A stretch of 64,000 nt of DNA. Origin: JAHRVQ01 sp963976815. GTDB taxonomy: Bacteria > Pseudomonadota > Gammaproteobacteria > Pseudomonadales > Azotimanducaceae. A program made the position numbers and the translations under genes. Location of the stretch: positions 1 through 64,000 of the forward strand of contig CAXBLU010000004.1 of the NCBI GenBank assembly GCA_963976815.1, read 5' to 3'. The notes beneath the pieces were generated by a model that was not told the DNA's origin, made no database searches, and saw nothing but the letters and a program-made list of their open reading frames with translations. This document shows, one piece after another, positions 8,291-16,778 of this stretch (within the stretch, counting starts at the first letter, position 1; each line of letters begins with the position of its first letter).

Positions 8291-9559
8291 TTAATTTTTA
8301 AATCGGGGCTCTGGAACGTAGATACGCACCACTAGCCCACCGACCACCAGGAATAGAATCGAGGCTAAAAAGACCGACTCATAGCCCAGCAAACCCGCCA
8401 ATATGCCCCCTAGCAGCGGACCGATGGTCCCGGCGATTTCCGACGCGGTATTGGCAATTGCAATTCGGACCGGCAAATTGTCGCGATCACCAAACTCCAG
8501 AGTGAGGTTCATAGACGAGCTCTGAAAACCTTGAAAGGCCGCGCCAATACCGATAAACACAATGGTTGTCATCAGTAGATCATCCGCCACCATAAGCAGT
8601 ACCGTCGAGCCAATCCACAGGGCAATCGACGCAAGGAAGGTGAGCCTGAAGCCCTTGCGGTCGGCGATCGCACCCCAAATTAGGTTCGATACGGTTCCGG
8701 ATATAGTGATTGCTACCGTCAAGGTGCCAAGGACACTCCCGGTCAGGCCAATACTCTGCCCGGCATAGAGTATGTAAAAGGGCATCGCCATACGGCCCAT
8801 AGTGGCCAAGGACCTTGCAAGGAAATAACGGGTAAATGCTGGATCGTTACGCAGCAGTTCCGGCACTTCGCCTAATCGGTTCCACAAAGATAGCTTGGCT
8901 TTGACAGTTGGCGGTTCCGGTTCCCGAATCGCCAGCAACATCAGCAATCCCGCTGATGTCAGCACAAAAGCCAGCAGAAAGGTCCAGGAGTACCCTTCAG
9001 CGGTTGGCACCTCGCCAATCAGATATTCACCCCCAGCCCAGGCCACCAGTGCTGAGATAAGACCGGCAAGGAAATTTCGCAAACCCGTAAGACGACCACG
9101 CTGATTGACGGGTATCACCTTGGAATTTAGGAAATTAAAAATAACCCCCTGAATACCCGAGAACATGCCGAGCAGGAGCAGGCTGAACAAAATAGCATAC
9201 AGGGTCGCCTTACCTTCCAGGAAGAACCCAGCCAGGGCAATTAGAAGCACCGAGCCCCGCATCAGGCCACCGGCAAGAAAACCAATAGGCAACACCCGTT
9301 TACGGTGCTCGATCAGAGTCGCCCCAAACATAGGCGTCAAGACCATGCCAAGGGCCTGCAGAGAAAGCGCAAGCCCGACCATAAAGTTCGAACCATCGGA
9401 CAGCATCAGAATATAAGCGGGTAGAAAAGTGGGTGCGTTAACCAGGCGAAACCCGGTTTGGCCCAACATGCCGTGAAAAAGTAACGGCACATAATTGCGC
9501 GTCAGGTTTCGCCTGATCTCTAGATCATAAAGACGCTCTGCGCGGCGGGGGTTGTTCAC
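8291..9559 (-). CDS. MFS transporter, substrate unknown
   Basis: A 422-residue integral membrane protein with about twelve hydrophobic segments in two six-helix halves, separated by a charged loop near residues 215-235 (REPEPPTVKAKLSLWNRLGE). That layout fits the Major Facilitator Superfamily. The basic IEHRKRVLPIGFLAGGLMRG segment after helix 2 is MFS-like. There is no signature that assigns a substrate, and the neighbours (dsbC upstream, a chemoreceptor downstream) do not help. It may be an importer or an efflux pump. Confidence 0.82.
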   Translation of the reverse strand: MNNPRRAERLYDLEIRRNLTRNYVPLLFHGMLGQTGFRLVNAPTFLPAYILMLSDGSNFMVGLALSLQALGMVLTPMFGATLIEHRKRVLPIGFLAGGLMRGSVLLIALAGFFLEGKATLYAILFSLLLLGMFSGIQGVIFNFLNSKVIPVNQRGRLTGLRNFLAGLISALVAWAGGEYLIGEVPTAEGYSWTFLLAFVLTSAGLLMLLAIREPEPPTVKAKLSLWNRLGEVPELLRNDPAFTRYFLARSLATMGRMAMPFYILYAGQSIGLTGSVLGTLTVAITISGTVSNLIWGAIADRKGFRLTFLASIALWIGSTVLLMVADDLLMTTIVFIGIGAAFQGFQSSSMNLTLEFGDRDNLPVRIAIANTASEIAGTIGPLLGGILAGLLGYESVFLASILFLVVGGLVVRIYVPEPRFKN

Positions 9560-9690
9560 GATAAAGTAATCACTGGGCTTCTGGCTCGGGTCTCGACCGA
9601 TTCACGATGAACCGATCAATCAGCCCGTGATACTAGCACAAATTAGTTGAGCGAGGTTTGCACCCCTACTCAAATGTTGGGATATGCGCC

Positions 9691-10491
9691 TTAAAGGACT
9701 CCGAGCGTGGTCGCCAGATCTGCGGCTGGCATATAGCCTCGAGACAGTGTGCCATCCTCAAAAATAAGCGTTGGGGTTGAATTGATCCCCAGCCGGCCGC
9801 CCAATTCAAACTGAGCCGCAACGGGGTTATCACAATGGGCCTCGGGGATTTCAATTTCAGCCTTGGCGCGAGTCAGGGCCATTTTGGGGTTATCCGAACA
9901 CCAGGCGGAAACCAACTTATCATAACTGGGTGAACCCAATCCGGATCTTGGATAGGCCATATATCGTATTGCTATACCCAAACGATTCAATTCCGGCACT
10001 TCGTTGTGGAGCTTACGGCAGAACACACAGTCAATGTCCGTAAAAACCGTTACCGTGGCCTTAACCCGTTCTTTGGGTGGAGAGAAAACCACCATTTGAG
10101 ATTCTTCCATACTGCCTAACAACTGCATTCTTTCGCCGGCACGACCTTGCTCCGTCAGATTCACCAGTTCGTCAGTTACGCCATACAGATCCCCGGTATA
10201 GAAGTGTTTGCCGTCGGCAGTAAAGTGCAACACCTGTCCGGCAGGCAGGAACACATCATAGAACCCGGGAATTTGTGCCTCTTGAATCGCCAAAATGGGA
10301 ATATCAGGGCGAGCTGCCATCAGGCGAGCGCGGATATTGAGTTCAGCCTTATTTTGAGCAGAAACAGTCTGTTTGACGACGCTATCAGCCGCGCCCTCAC
10401 CAGCATCATCACCAGCACTTTGAGCATGGGCGATAGTGGAAAAACTGGCTGCAAAAAACGCCAATAAGGCGATGTTAAAAAATGTCTTCAT
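9691..10491 (-). CDS. dsbC: Periplasmic thiol:disulfide interchange protein DsbC
   Basis: DsbC isomerises wrong disulfides in periplasmic proteins as a V-shaped homodimer. I start it at the ATG at 10491, giving 266 residues with a clear signal peptide (KTFFNIALLAFFAASF, cleavage after AHA). Frames starting further upstream hide the signal. The dimerisation domain comes first, then a thioredoxin fold with VTVFTDIDCVFCRKLH and the cis-proline in STPTLIF. The active site is CVFC instead of the usual CGYC. A second cysteine pair (AWCSDNP, AHCDNP) is conserved. It sits 109 bp after xerD, the same order as in E. coli and Pseudomonas. Confidence 0.93.
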   Translation of the reverse strand: MKTFFNIALLAFFAASFSTIAHAQSAGDDAGEGAADSVVKQTVSAQNKAELNIRARLMAARPDIPILAIQEAQIPGFYDVFLPAGQVLHFTADGKHFYTGDLYGVTDELVNLTEQGRAGERMQLLGSMEESQMVVFSPPKERVKATVTVFTDIDCVFCRKLHNEVPELNRLGIAIRYMAYPRSGLGSPSYDKLVSAWCSDNPKMALTRAKAEIEIPEAHCDNPVAAQFELGGRLGINSTPTLIFEDGTLSRGYMPAADLATTLGVL

Positions 10492-10597
10492 GATTTGGAC
10501 CGCGCTGGATACATCTAATGGGTGACTTTGCATGAACGGCAATCTGGTTGCAATTATAGACCGGACATAAGCCTAATAATTTCCCGACTAAAGGCAC

Positions 10598-11488
10598 TTA
10601 ACCTCGAGGATGATGCGCCTGATGCACGGACTTCATGCGCTGTTGCGCCACATGGGTGTAAATCTGTGTGGTCGACAGATCACTGTGACCCAGCAGTAAT
10701 TGGACAACCCGCAGGTCGGCTCCGTGGTTAATGAGGTGCGTGGCAAAAGCATGACGCAGGGTATGGGGAGATATTTTGCGGCGAATACCCGCAGTTTCGG
10801 CATGGGTTTTTATCCGATACCAAAATGTTTGCCGGGTCATGGGCTTGCCCTGGGAACTCGGGAATACTGCATCTTCAACCAGGTTTTTCTTCAGTAACTC
10901 CGGCCGCGCTTCAAGCAGATACCGCTGTAGCCAGCCAATGGCTTCTTCACCTAAGGGTACCAGGCGTTCTTTACTGCCCTTACCCATGACGCGGACCACA
11001 CCCTGACGCAGGTTCATATCAGTTACCCGTAGCCCCACCAATTCCGACACACGCAATCCACAGGCATACAACACTTCTAGCATGGTGCGGTCGCGAAAGC
11101 CTATGGCACTGTCGATATTTGGCGCTGCGAGCAGCTTCTCGACTTCTGTTTCCGTTAACGTGTCTGGGAGAGGCCGACCCAGTTTTGGGTTTTCGATTTG
11201 GAGTGTCGGGTCTTCTGTGATTTTGTTTTCCCTGAGCAAATACCGGTACAACCCCCGCAGGCAGCTTAATGCTCTTGCTGTCGATCGGGATTTAATGCCC
11301 TTCGACATACGGTCCGACAGATACCGCAGTAGATCTTCCCGGCGCACTGAAACGATTGCCTTGCCATCGAGCCAAAGGCGAAAAGCTTCAAGGTCGCTGT
11401 GATAAGAATCGAGGGTATTACGGCTTAGACCTTTCTCTAACCAGAGGCGGTCAATATATTGCTCTAAGAGGGTGACGTCTGAGTTCAT
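10598..11488 (-). CDS. xerD: Tyrosine recombinase XerD
   Basis: XerD acts with XerC at the dif site to resolve chromosome dimers under FtsK control. The 296-residue protein has an N-terminal SAM-like DNA-binding domain (to about 105) and a catalytic domain with the full set of residues: R146 (ACGLRVSEL), K170 (GKGSKERLVPLG), H242 and R245 (HTLRHAFATH), H268 (LLGHSD) and the nucleophile Y277 (TTQIYTHV). Neighbouring dsbC supports XerD rather than XerC. It is a housekeeping recombinase, not an integrase of a mobile element. Confidence 0.95.
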   Translation of the reverse strand: MNSDVTLLEQYIDRLWLEKGLSRNTLDSYHSDLEAFRLWLDGKAIVSVRREDLLRYLSDRMSKGIKSRSTARALSCLRGLYRYLLRENKITEDPTLQIENPKLGRPLPDTLTETEVEKLLAAPNIDSAIGFRDRTMLEVLYACGLRVSELVGLRVTDMNLRQGVVRVMGKGSKERLVPLGEEAIGWLQRYLLEARPELLKKNLVEDAVFPSSQGKPMTRQTFWYRIKTHAETAGIRRKISPHTLRHAFATHLINHGADLRVVQLLLGHSDLSTTQIYTHVAQQRMKSVHQAHHPRG

Positions 11489-11589
11489 CTGTATCGCAGT
11501 CTATCACTCATGTTTCGATACAACACAATTAGGGCTTAGAGAGCCCGTATCTCCCAACGAAAATAGTGGCAATTCTCTAACTTAGATTA

Positions 11590-12125
11590 GCCAGAATTTG
11601 CTGTCCCACAGTGTAATGCTGAAACCCGCTACCGCACAGGAATTCCAATCCTCCGCTGCTGGCACCCCTCCGGGGTTCCCTTGCTGCCCCCGCGAGCCTA
11701 AGGTCTCGCTCCTCTGCGGCGGTGCTAACGCTTTGATGCTGCGGCTTGCAACACCTGAGCTATCGCTATTATTCAGAACGATTTGAAGGTGGTTGGAAAC
11801 AACAGTTCGTACCGCGAAGTTATTTTGGTTAGTAACTAACAACCTCTCGTAGCATTCGGCTGGGGGAGTATTTTAGGGAGCCTCAAAGCGAAGCGCCGAT
11901 CGACGCGTCGAAAGACCGAGTAGGGCTTACGACCTAGAGCGGGAAGCCCGGAGGGCCGCAAGCCAGCGAGCTAAAGTACTCCCGCTGTCGGATGCGGACA
12001 AACAACGAAGATTTTTGGTCCGATTCTATTCACACTGAAACCCGCTACCGCACACTAGGCGTCCCCCTCGCTCTCCCCTGCGGCGGTGCTAACGCTCTTA
12101 TGCTGTAGGTTGGAATGCCTGAGTG
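11590..12125. repeat. Mosaic intergenic repeats (same family as 48.6-49.5 kb)
   Basis: This fills most of the 742-bp gene-free gap between xerD and rplS. An 18-bp block at 11623-11640 (AACCCGCTACCGCACAGG) is the exact reverse complement of 49490-49507, and its first 16 bp recur at 12039-12054. AACGCTTTGATGCT with AACACCTGAGC (11727-11760) and GGAGCCTCAAAGCG (11877-11890) match the 48-kb repeats on the opposite strand. So does the GC-rich hairpin AGCCCGGAGGGCCGCAAGC (11945-11963). The segment around GAGCCTAAGGTCTCGCTCCT (about 11694-11713) matches in the same strand sense, so it is inverted relative to its flanks. No transposase is present; short reading frames here are not credible genes. Confidence 0.8.
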
Positions 12126-12179
12126 GCAGCGAGCCTCAGGGCGATTACTAGCCATTCAGTTTATGGATTAACCCCACAA

Positions 12180-12210
12180 ACAAAAACGCCGCTAGAAAGC
12201 GGCGTTTTGT
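12180..12210 (-). terminator. Intrinsic terminator of the rpsP-rimM-trmD-rplS operon
   Basis: A perfect 10-bp stem (AAAACGCCGC / GCGGCGTTTT) with a 6-nt loop is followed on the minus strand by TTTTTG. It lies 21 bp after the rplS stop. The plus strand also ends in TTTTG, so it may act in both directions. Confidence 0.85.
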
Positions 12211-12230
12211 TATTCGAAGAGCGGCGACAA

Positions 12231-12584
12231 TTACTTGCCGAGCTTTTCCTTGATTCGAGCTGCACGACCGCTCAATTCGCGGAGGTAGTAAAGCTTCGCC
12301 TGGCGAACATCACCACGACGCTTCACCGCAATGCTTTCAATCATCGGGCTGTGAGTTTGGAAAGTACGCTCAACGCCCACACCGTGAGAAATTTTACGAA
12401 CGGTAAAAGCAGAGTTGATGCCGCGGCTACGAATGCCAATCACAACACCCTCATAAGCCTGCAGTCGTTCCCGGGTGCCTTCAATAACTTTTACCTGAAC
12501 CACAACCGTATCACCGGGAGAAAATTCCGGCACGTCCTGCTTCAGCTGGGCCGCTTCGATATCGGCAATGATCTTGTTTTTCAT
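12231..12584 (-). CDS. rplS: 50S ribosomal protein L19
   Basis: A 117-residue protein matching bL19 in length and in the FSPGDTVVVQVKVIEGTRERLQAYEGVVIG block, IRSRGINSAFTVRKIS and the C-terminal KLYYLRELSGRAARIKEKL. L19 sits at the interface of the 30S and 50S subunits. It is the last gene of the rpsP-rimM-trmD-rplS operon, 12 bp after trmD, and is followed by a strong terminator. Confidence 0.98.
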   Translation of the reverse strand: MKNKIIADIEAAQLKQDVPEFSPGDTVVVQVKVIEGTRERLQAYEGVVIGIRSRGINSAFTVRKISHGVGVERTFQTHSPMIESIAVKRRGDVRQAKLYYLRELSGRAARIKEKLGK

Positions 12585-12596
12585 GGGTTAATGTCC

Positions 12597-13349
12597 TTAA
12601 GTCTTAATCTTTTGGGCTTGTTCCAATTCGAACTCAGCCAACAATGCTTGTTCATCCGCGCTCAAATTGCGCCGTTCAATCAGATCGGGGCGCCTTAACA
12701 TCGTGCGTCCCAACGCCTGTTTCTGTCTCCAGCGCTTAATCTCGGCATGATTACCGCCAAGCAAAACCGCTGGTACTTCTAAACCTTCGACCATTTCAGG
12801 TCTCGTGTAGTGCGGGTGATCTAACAGCCCCGCGCTAAAGGAGTCCTCCAAAACGGACTGGTCGTCGCCGACCGCGCCGGGCTGCAATCGCGTGATGCCA
12901 TCAATCAGCACCATCGCCGGCAGCTCGCCGCCGCTTAGAACATAATCTCCGATGGAATATTCCGCATCGATTTCACGTTCTATCAATCTCTCATCAATAC
13001 CTTCGTATCGACCGGCAACCAACACTAACCCTGATCGTGTCGACAGATCAGCAATGATCTGTTGGGTTAGCGGCTCTCCCTGGGGCGAAAGATAAATCAC
13101 TTCGCACTCCGGGCCTGCTGCTGCCTTGGCTGATTCGATTGCGGCCTTTAACGGCTCAACCTTCATCAGCATCCCGGGGCCACCACCGTAGGGTTTATCG
13201 TCTACAGTTCGATGTTTGTCCTGGGTAAATTCCCTTGGGTTGGCAAAATCTAAACTCACCAAGCCACTTTGTATTGCTCTGCCGGTAATCCCGGATTCCG
13301 ATACGGCGGTAAACATCTCAGGAAAAAGCGTCACCACACTAATCTTCAT
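12597..13349 (-). CDS. trmD: tRNA (guanine-N1)-methyltransferase TrmD
   Basis: TrmD methylates G37 next to the anticodon in tRNAs for Leu, Pro and Arg, preventing +1 frameshifts. The 250-residue SPOUT enzyme has the trefoil-knot motifs YLSPQGEPL, VLVAGRYEGIDERL and EYSIGDYVLSGGELPAM, and the C-terminal HPHYTRPEMVEGLEVPAVLLGGNHAEIKRWR. Its ATG directly abuts the rimM stop with no spacer, implying translational coupling. Confidence 0.98.
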   Translation of the reverse strand: MKISVVTLFPEMFTAVSESGITGRAIQSGLVSLDFANPREFTQDKHRTVDDKPYGGGPGMLMKVEPLKAAIESAKAAAGPECEVIYLSPQGEPLTQQIIADLSTRSGLVLVAGRYEGIDERLIEREIDAEYSIGDYVLSGGELPAMVLIDGITRLQPGAVGDDQSVLEDSFSAGLLDHPHYTRPEMVEGLEVPAVLLGGNHAEIKRWRQKQALGRTMLRRPDLIERRNLSADEQALLAEFELEQAQKIKT

Positions 13350-13877
13350 TTAATAATCAGCTGCCCAGTTGACGCGAATTTCTCGCGCTCCAGTATCAAC
13401 CTGCAACACCACTTGATCCATCACGAGCGGCACCAGCCTTTCTTGATCATCAATACTGGCTTTGTTGCTTTGTACCACCAGCACATCATTTGCACCGGTT
13501 TCGAGAATCTCTTTGACCTCGCCGAGGATCTCTTCAGCCTCATTGATTACGGTCATTCCTTGTAACTCATGCCAATAGAACTCGCCTTCTGGCAAATCCG
13601 GCAACAGCGCTCTGTCTATCCGGATCTCATACCCGATGAGGCTTTCCGCGTCATTTCGAGTTTCAAAGGCTTCCGGTAATACGATAATGCCCTTACCGTG
13701 AAGCTTGCCCTCTGCAACCTTGAGTACCTTCTTTTTGGCACCCTTGTACAGAACCCAGGGCTGATATGTCAGTATTTGTTCCAGTGGGCTGGTGTAGGAA
13801 AACACCTTTACCCAACCTTTGATTCCGTAAACGCCATTGATGGCACCAACCACCAGTTCGTTTTCAGAATCGGACAC
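13350..13877 (-). CDS. rimM: Ribosome maturation factor RimM
   Basis: RimM assists late 30S head assembly and binds S19. The 175-residue protein has the N-terminal domain opening VVGAINGVYGIKGWVKVFSYT and a PRC-barrel C-terminal half with EFYWHELQGMTVINE and VPLVMDQVVLQVD. It lies 6 bp after rpsP and directly before trmD, the usual order. Confidence 0.97.
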   Translation of the reverse strand: MSDSENELVVGAINGVYGIKGWVKVFSYTSPLEQILTYQPWVLYKGAKKKVLKVAEGKLHGKGIIVLPEAFETRNDAESLIGYEIRIDRALLPDLPEGEFYWHELQGMTVINEAEEILGEVKEILETGANDVLVVQSNKASIDDQERLVPLVMDQVVLQVDTGAREIRVNWAADY

Positions 13878-13883
13878 CGTGTT

Positions 13884-14153
13884 TTAAGCAGCCGCTTCCT
13901 GACTGTTTGCAGTCTTGCGGTAAGCTTTAACAATGCTCTGTACACGTTCACTCATTTGAGCGCCTTGCTTCACCCAGTGATCGATACGATCCAGGTCCAG
14001 ACGAGCGCCTTCTTCCGCGCCACGGGCGATCGGATTGTAGAAGCCGACACGTTCGATGAAGCGACCGTCGCGAGATACGCGGCTGTCTGCAACGGTGACG
14101 TGATAAAACGGACGCTTTTTGCTACCGCTTCTGGATAACCGAATGATTACCAT
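13884..14153 (-). CDS. rpsP: 30S ribosomal protein S16
   Basis: An 89-residue bS16 protein: MVIIRLSRSGSKKRPFYHVTVADSR and GRFIERVGFYNP are diagnostic. It is the first gene of the rpsP-rimM-trmD-rplS operon. A likely promoter lies about 75 bp upstream and the predicted transcript starts with a hairpin (see the separate entry). Confidence 0.98.
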   Translation of the reverse strand: MVIIRLSRSGSKKRPFYHVTVADSRVSRDGRFIERVGFYNPIARGAEEGARLDLDRIDHWVKQGAQMSERVQSIVKAYRKTANSQEAAA

Positions 14154-14200
14154 GTTATTGATTTCCTTTGAAATTTCCGTAGAACGCTTGCGCCGAACAG

Positions 14201-14254
14201 CCTTTCGACCGGCGAAAGGGGCGCTATTGTACGGGATAGAGATGGATATTTAAA
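14201..14254 (-). promoter_or_regulatory. Candidate rpsP operon promoter with 5'-terminal hairpin
   Basis: On the minus strand, a -35-like TTTAAA (14249-14254) is separated by exactly 17 bp from a -10 TACAAT (14226-14231). The predicted transcription start, about 7 nt further on near 14219, coincides with the first base of a perfect 7-bp hairpin (CCTTTCG-CCGGT-CGAAAGG, 14219-14201). No T-run follows, so it is not a terminator. It could protect the mRNA 5' end or bind a ribosomal protein (inference). Confidence 0.45.
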
Positions 14255-14338
14255 CTGTTAATTTGTACCGGAATAGCACAGCAAACCCTTGAATCGGCAG
14301 GGAAATTTTTAGGCCGACTTTTGCGCCAACAACCGCAC

Positions 14339-15703
14339 CTACATACGTGACGTTGGTCCACCCATCATGCCACCCATGCCGCGCATCATATTGGCCATAC
14401 CGCCCTTCTTGGTGAGCTTTTTCATCATCTTTTGCATCTGTTTATGCTGCTTAAGAAGACGATTCACGTCCTGGATCTGGGTGCCCGAGCCCATGGCAAT
14501 TCGGCGTTTTCGCGAACCGTTAATAGAATCGGGGTAATGTCGCTCGCCGGGGGTCATCGAATTAATGATGGCCTCTAGCTGACCAAAGGGGTTATCCGCC
14601 AGCTTATCCTCTGCAACCTTGGCCATATTGCCCATGCCCGGCAGTTTGTCCAGCATGCCGGTTATACCGCCCATACTGTTCATCTGCTGAATCTGGTCGC
14701 GAAAATCCTCAAGGTCAAACTTCTTACCCTTCTTGATCTTCTTCGCCAGCTTTTCGGCTTTTTTCTTGTCGATCTTCTGTTCAGCTTCTTCGATCAGGGT
14801 CAGAACATCACCCATTCCGAGAATTCGTGATGCAATCCGATCCGGGAAGAAGGCTTCCAGGGCATCTATCTTTTCACCGGTTGCCATAAACTTGATGGGC
14901 TTGCCGGTAATGGATCGAACGGATAACGCCGCACCACCTCTGGCATCGCCATCGGTCTTGGCAAGAATCACACCGGTCAATGGCAACACTTCAGAGAAGG
15001 CCTTAGCGGTATTTGCCGCGTCCTGACCCGTCATGGCATCAACAACAAATAGGCTCTCAACGGGATTCAGTTGATCATGTAGGGCCTTAATCTCCGCCAT
15101 CATGGCTTCATCTATGCCGAGACGACCCGCGGTGTCGACAATCAGGACATCGGCAAACTGCTTCTTAGCCGCATCAAGGGCATTGGTGGCAATTTCAGAG
15201 GGCTTTTGGTCCGGATTACTCTCAATAAAATCAACATTCGCTTCAGCGGCGAGGGTTCGTAGTTGGTCTATTGCAGCCGGGCGGTAGACGTCCGTCGAGA
15301 CCACCATGACTTTTTTCTTTTCTCGGCTCTTGAGCCAGAGCGCCAGTTTTGCGGTTGAGGTGGTTTTACCTGCACCCTGCAGGCCCGCCATCAAGATGAC
15401 ACCGGGGGGCTGGGTGGTGAGATTGAGACTGTCGTTATGTTCACCCATAACGCGCACGAGTTCGTCATTGACGATCTTGACGAATACCTGGCCCGGTGAA
15501 AGTGCGCTTGAAACTTCCTGACCCACCGCTCGAATTCGAACCTGGTCAATAAACTGCTTCACAACCGGGAGGGCAACATCCGCCTCAAGAAGCGCCATTC
15601 GGACTTCTCGAAGGGTCTCGGAGATATTCTCTTCGGTGAGTTTGGCTTTGCCTGTGATGCTGGCTAGTGAGGCACTTAGACGCTCTGTTAACGAATCAAA
15701 CAC
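14339..15703 (-). CDS. ffh: Signal recognition particle protein Ffh
   Basis: Ffh, with 4.5S RNA, carries nascent membrane proteins to FtsY and SecYEG. The 454-residue protein has the N domain (FDSLTERLSASLASI), the G domain with the P-loop GLQGAGKTTSTAKLA, DTAGRLGIDEAMM and TKTDGDARGGAALS, then the Met-rich M domain ending MMRGMGGMMGG. I start it at GTG 15703, giving the family's length and N-terminus with AGG 9 nt upstream. A longer frame reaching 15865 adds unrelated residues and is unlikely. It is read toward rpsP but separated by 185 bp with its own promoter. Confidence 0.95.
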   Translation of the reverse strand: MFDSLTERLSASLASITGKAKLTEENISETLREVRMALLEADVALPVVKQFIDQVRIRAVGQEVSSALSPGQVFVKIVNDELVRVMGEHNDSLNLTTQPPGVILMAGLQGAGKTTSTAKLALWLKSREKKKVMVVSTDVYRPAAIDQLRTLAAEANVDFIESNPDQKPSEIATNALDAAKKQFADVLIVDTAGRLGIDEAMMAEIKALHDQLNPVESLFVVDAMTGQDAANTAKAFSEVLPLTGVILAKTDGDARGGAALSVRSITGKPIKFMATGEKIDALEAFFPDRIASRILGMGDVLTLIEEAEQKIDKKKAEKLAKKIKKGKKFDLEDFRDQIQQMNSMGGITGMLDKLPGMGNMAKVAEDKLADNPFGQLEAIINSMTPGERHYPDSINGSRKRRIAMGSGTQIQDVNRLLKQHKQMQKMMKKLTKKGGMANMMRGMGGMMGGPTSRM

Positions 15704-15854
15704 AACTAAAAACCTGGTTATGGTATTGGAGGGGGCGCATTGTACCCGAAAGTAGGGGTTGCCAAAAATGGCCAGCGTGAAAAAACCCTGAACACTTAAA
15801 AATACCCAAAAAATACAGACGGGCCGGGAGCTACGAGTGTTCAACGATGCAGGA

Positions 15855-15869
15855 CATTGTGACACAATG
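15855..15869. promoter_or_regulatory. Hyphenated palindrome in the ffh/ypjD gap
   Basis: CATTGTG-A-CACAATG is a perfect 7-1-7 inverted repeat 31 bp upstream of the ypjD ATG, in the 196-bp region between divergent ffh and ypjD. It is a plausible operator. I recognise no specific regulator. Confidence 0.3.
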
Positions 15870-15899
15870 CGCCGGCACTACTTAACAGTCTAAAAGACC

Positions 15900-16706
15900 A
15901 TGAACCCAGCCCTTGCCGGTGGACTAGCTTGCAGTCTCTATCTTGTAAGTGCCGCCATCCAATTTTTTGGCCAAACGCCCCGTAGCAGTTTGCGCCGTGC
16001 CATGGTTATGCTGACCGCGCTGATCGCCGTGGTACTGCATGGGCTTTTCAGCTATCAGGAGATCTACACGCCAGCTGGAATCAACATTGGTATTTATCCA
16101 ATGGCCTCGTTGACGTCCCTCGCCATTGCCGTAATTGTCCTCGCCAGCAGCCTGCGGCGGCCCGTCGACAACCTATTGATCCTGTTGTTTCCCTTTGCCA
16201 CCCTGACGGTCCTTTTAGCGCTATTTAAAGAAGGGTCCTACACACCCAGAACAGACCTTAACGACGGAATTGTGGCTCATATTCTTCTGTCGGTGACGGC
16301 TTATAGCTTGCTCACCGTGGCGGCTTTTCAGGCCGCGCTGTTGTCCTTTGGTGACTACGAACTTAAGCATCGAAATCTAGGCGTGTTAAAACGCCTGCCG
16401 CCCCTGCAAACCATGGAAAGCCTGATGTTCGAACTGATCTGGTTCGGTCTGGTATTTCTCAGTTTATCCATCGTCACTGGATTTCTTTTCCTCGGAAACG
16501 CCGCCGTCCAAAACGGCGGACTGGTTCACCACACGGCGATCACCCTTGCAGCCTGGACAGTTTTTGCCATTTTGCTCTGGGGGCGCCTGCAACTCGGCTG
16601 GCGTGGCGCCATCGCCTCCCGGTGGACTCTGGCCGGTTTTGCCCTGTTGGTGCTCGGATATTTCGGCAGCAAACTGGTTTTGGAAATTATTCTCGGCAGA
16701 AGCTGA
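15900..16706 (+). CDS. ypjD: Inner-membrane protein YpjD, CcsA-like
   Basis: A 268-residue protein with about eight hydrophobic helices, related to the CcsA/ResC cytochrome c assembly family. Seen here: NPALAGGLACSLYLVSAAIQF, the conserved AHILLSVTAYSLLTVAAFQA with a His at the start of a helix, and LVHHTAITLAAW with two His. True CcsA proteins handle haem at the outer membrane face, but the function of the YpjD branch is not established. Position between ffh and a CorC-family gene is conserved in gammaproteobacteria (ffh-ypjD-yfjD). Confidence 0.88.
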   Translation: MNPALAGGLACSLYLVSAAIQFFGQTPRSSLRRAMVMLTALIAVVLHGLFSYQEIYTPAGINIGIYPMASLTSLAIAVIVLASSLRRPVDNLLILLFPFATLTVLLALFKEGSYTPRTDLNDGIVAHILLSVTAYSLLTVAAFQAALLSFGDYELKHRNLGVLKRLPPLQTMESLMFELIWFGLVFLSLSIVTGFLFLGNAAVQNGGLVHHTAITLAAWTVFAILLWGRLQLGWRGAIASRWTLAGFALLVLGYFGSKLVLEIILGRS

Positions 16707-16778
16707 TTTATAGTTGCTTGACACCTCACCCCACAGTCGATAAAACGTTTCTCCCAATCGGAAAGGAGGTTGTCCCTT

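Noticed and set aside
10598..11488. Phage or island integrase
   Set aside because: Sequence and neighbour (dsbC) identify the housekeeping XerD; no attachment site or island cargo follows.
11590..12125. Insertion sequence remnant
   Set aside because: No transposase fragment or clear terminal inverted repeats bounded by target duplications. It fits a non-coding repeat family better.
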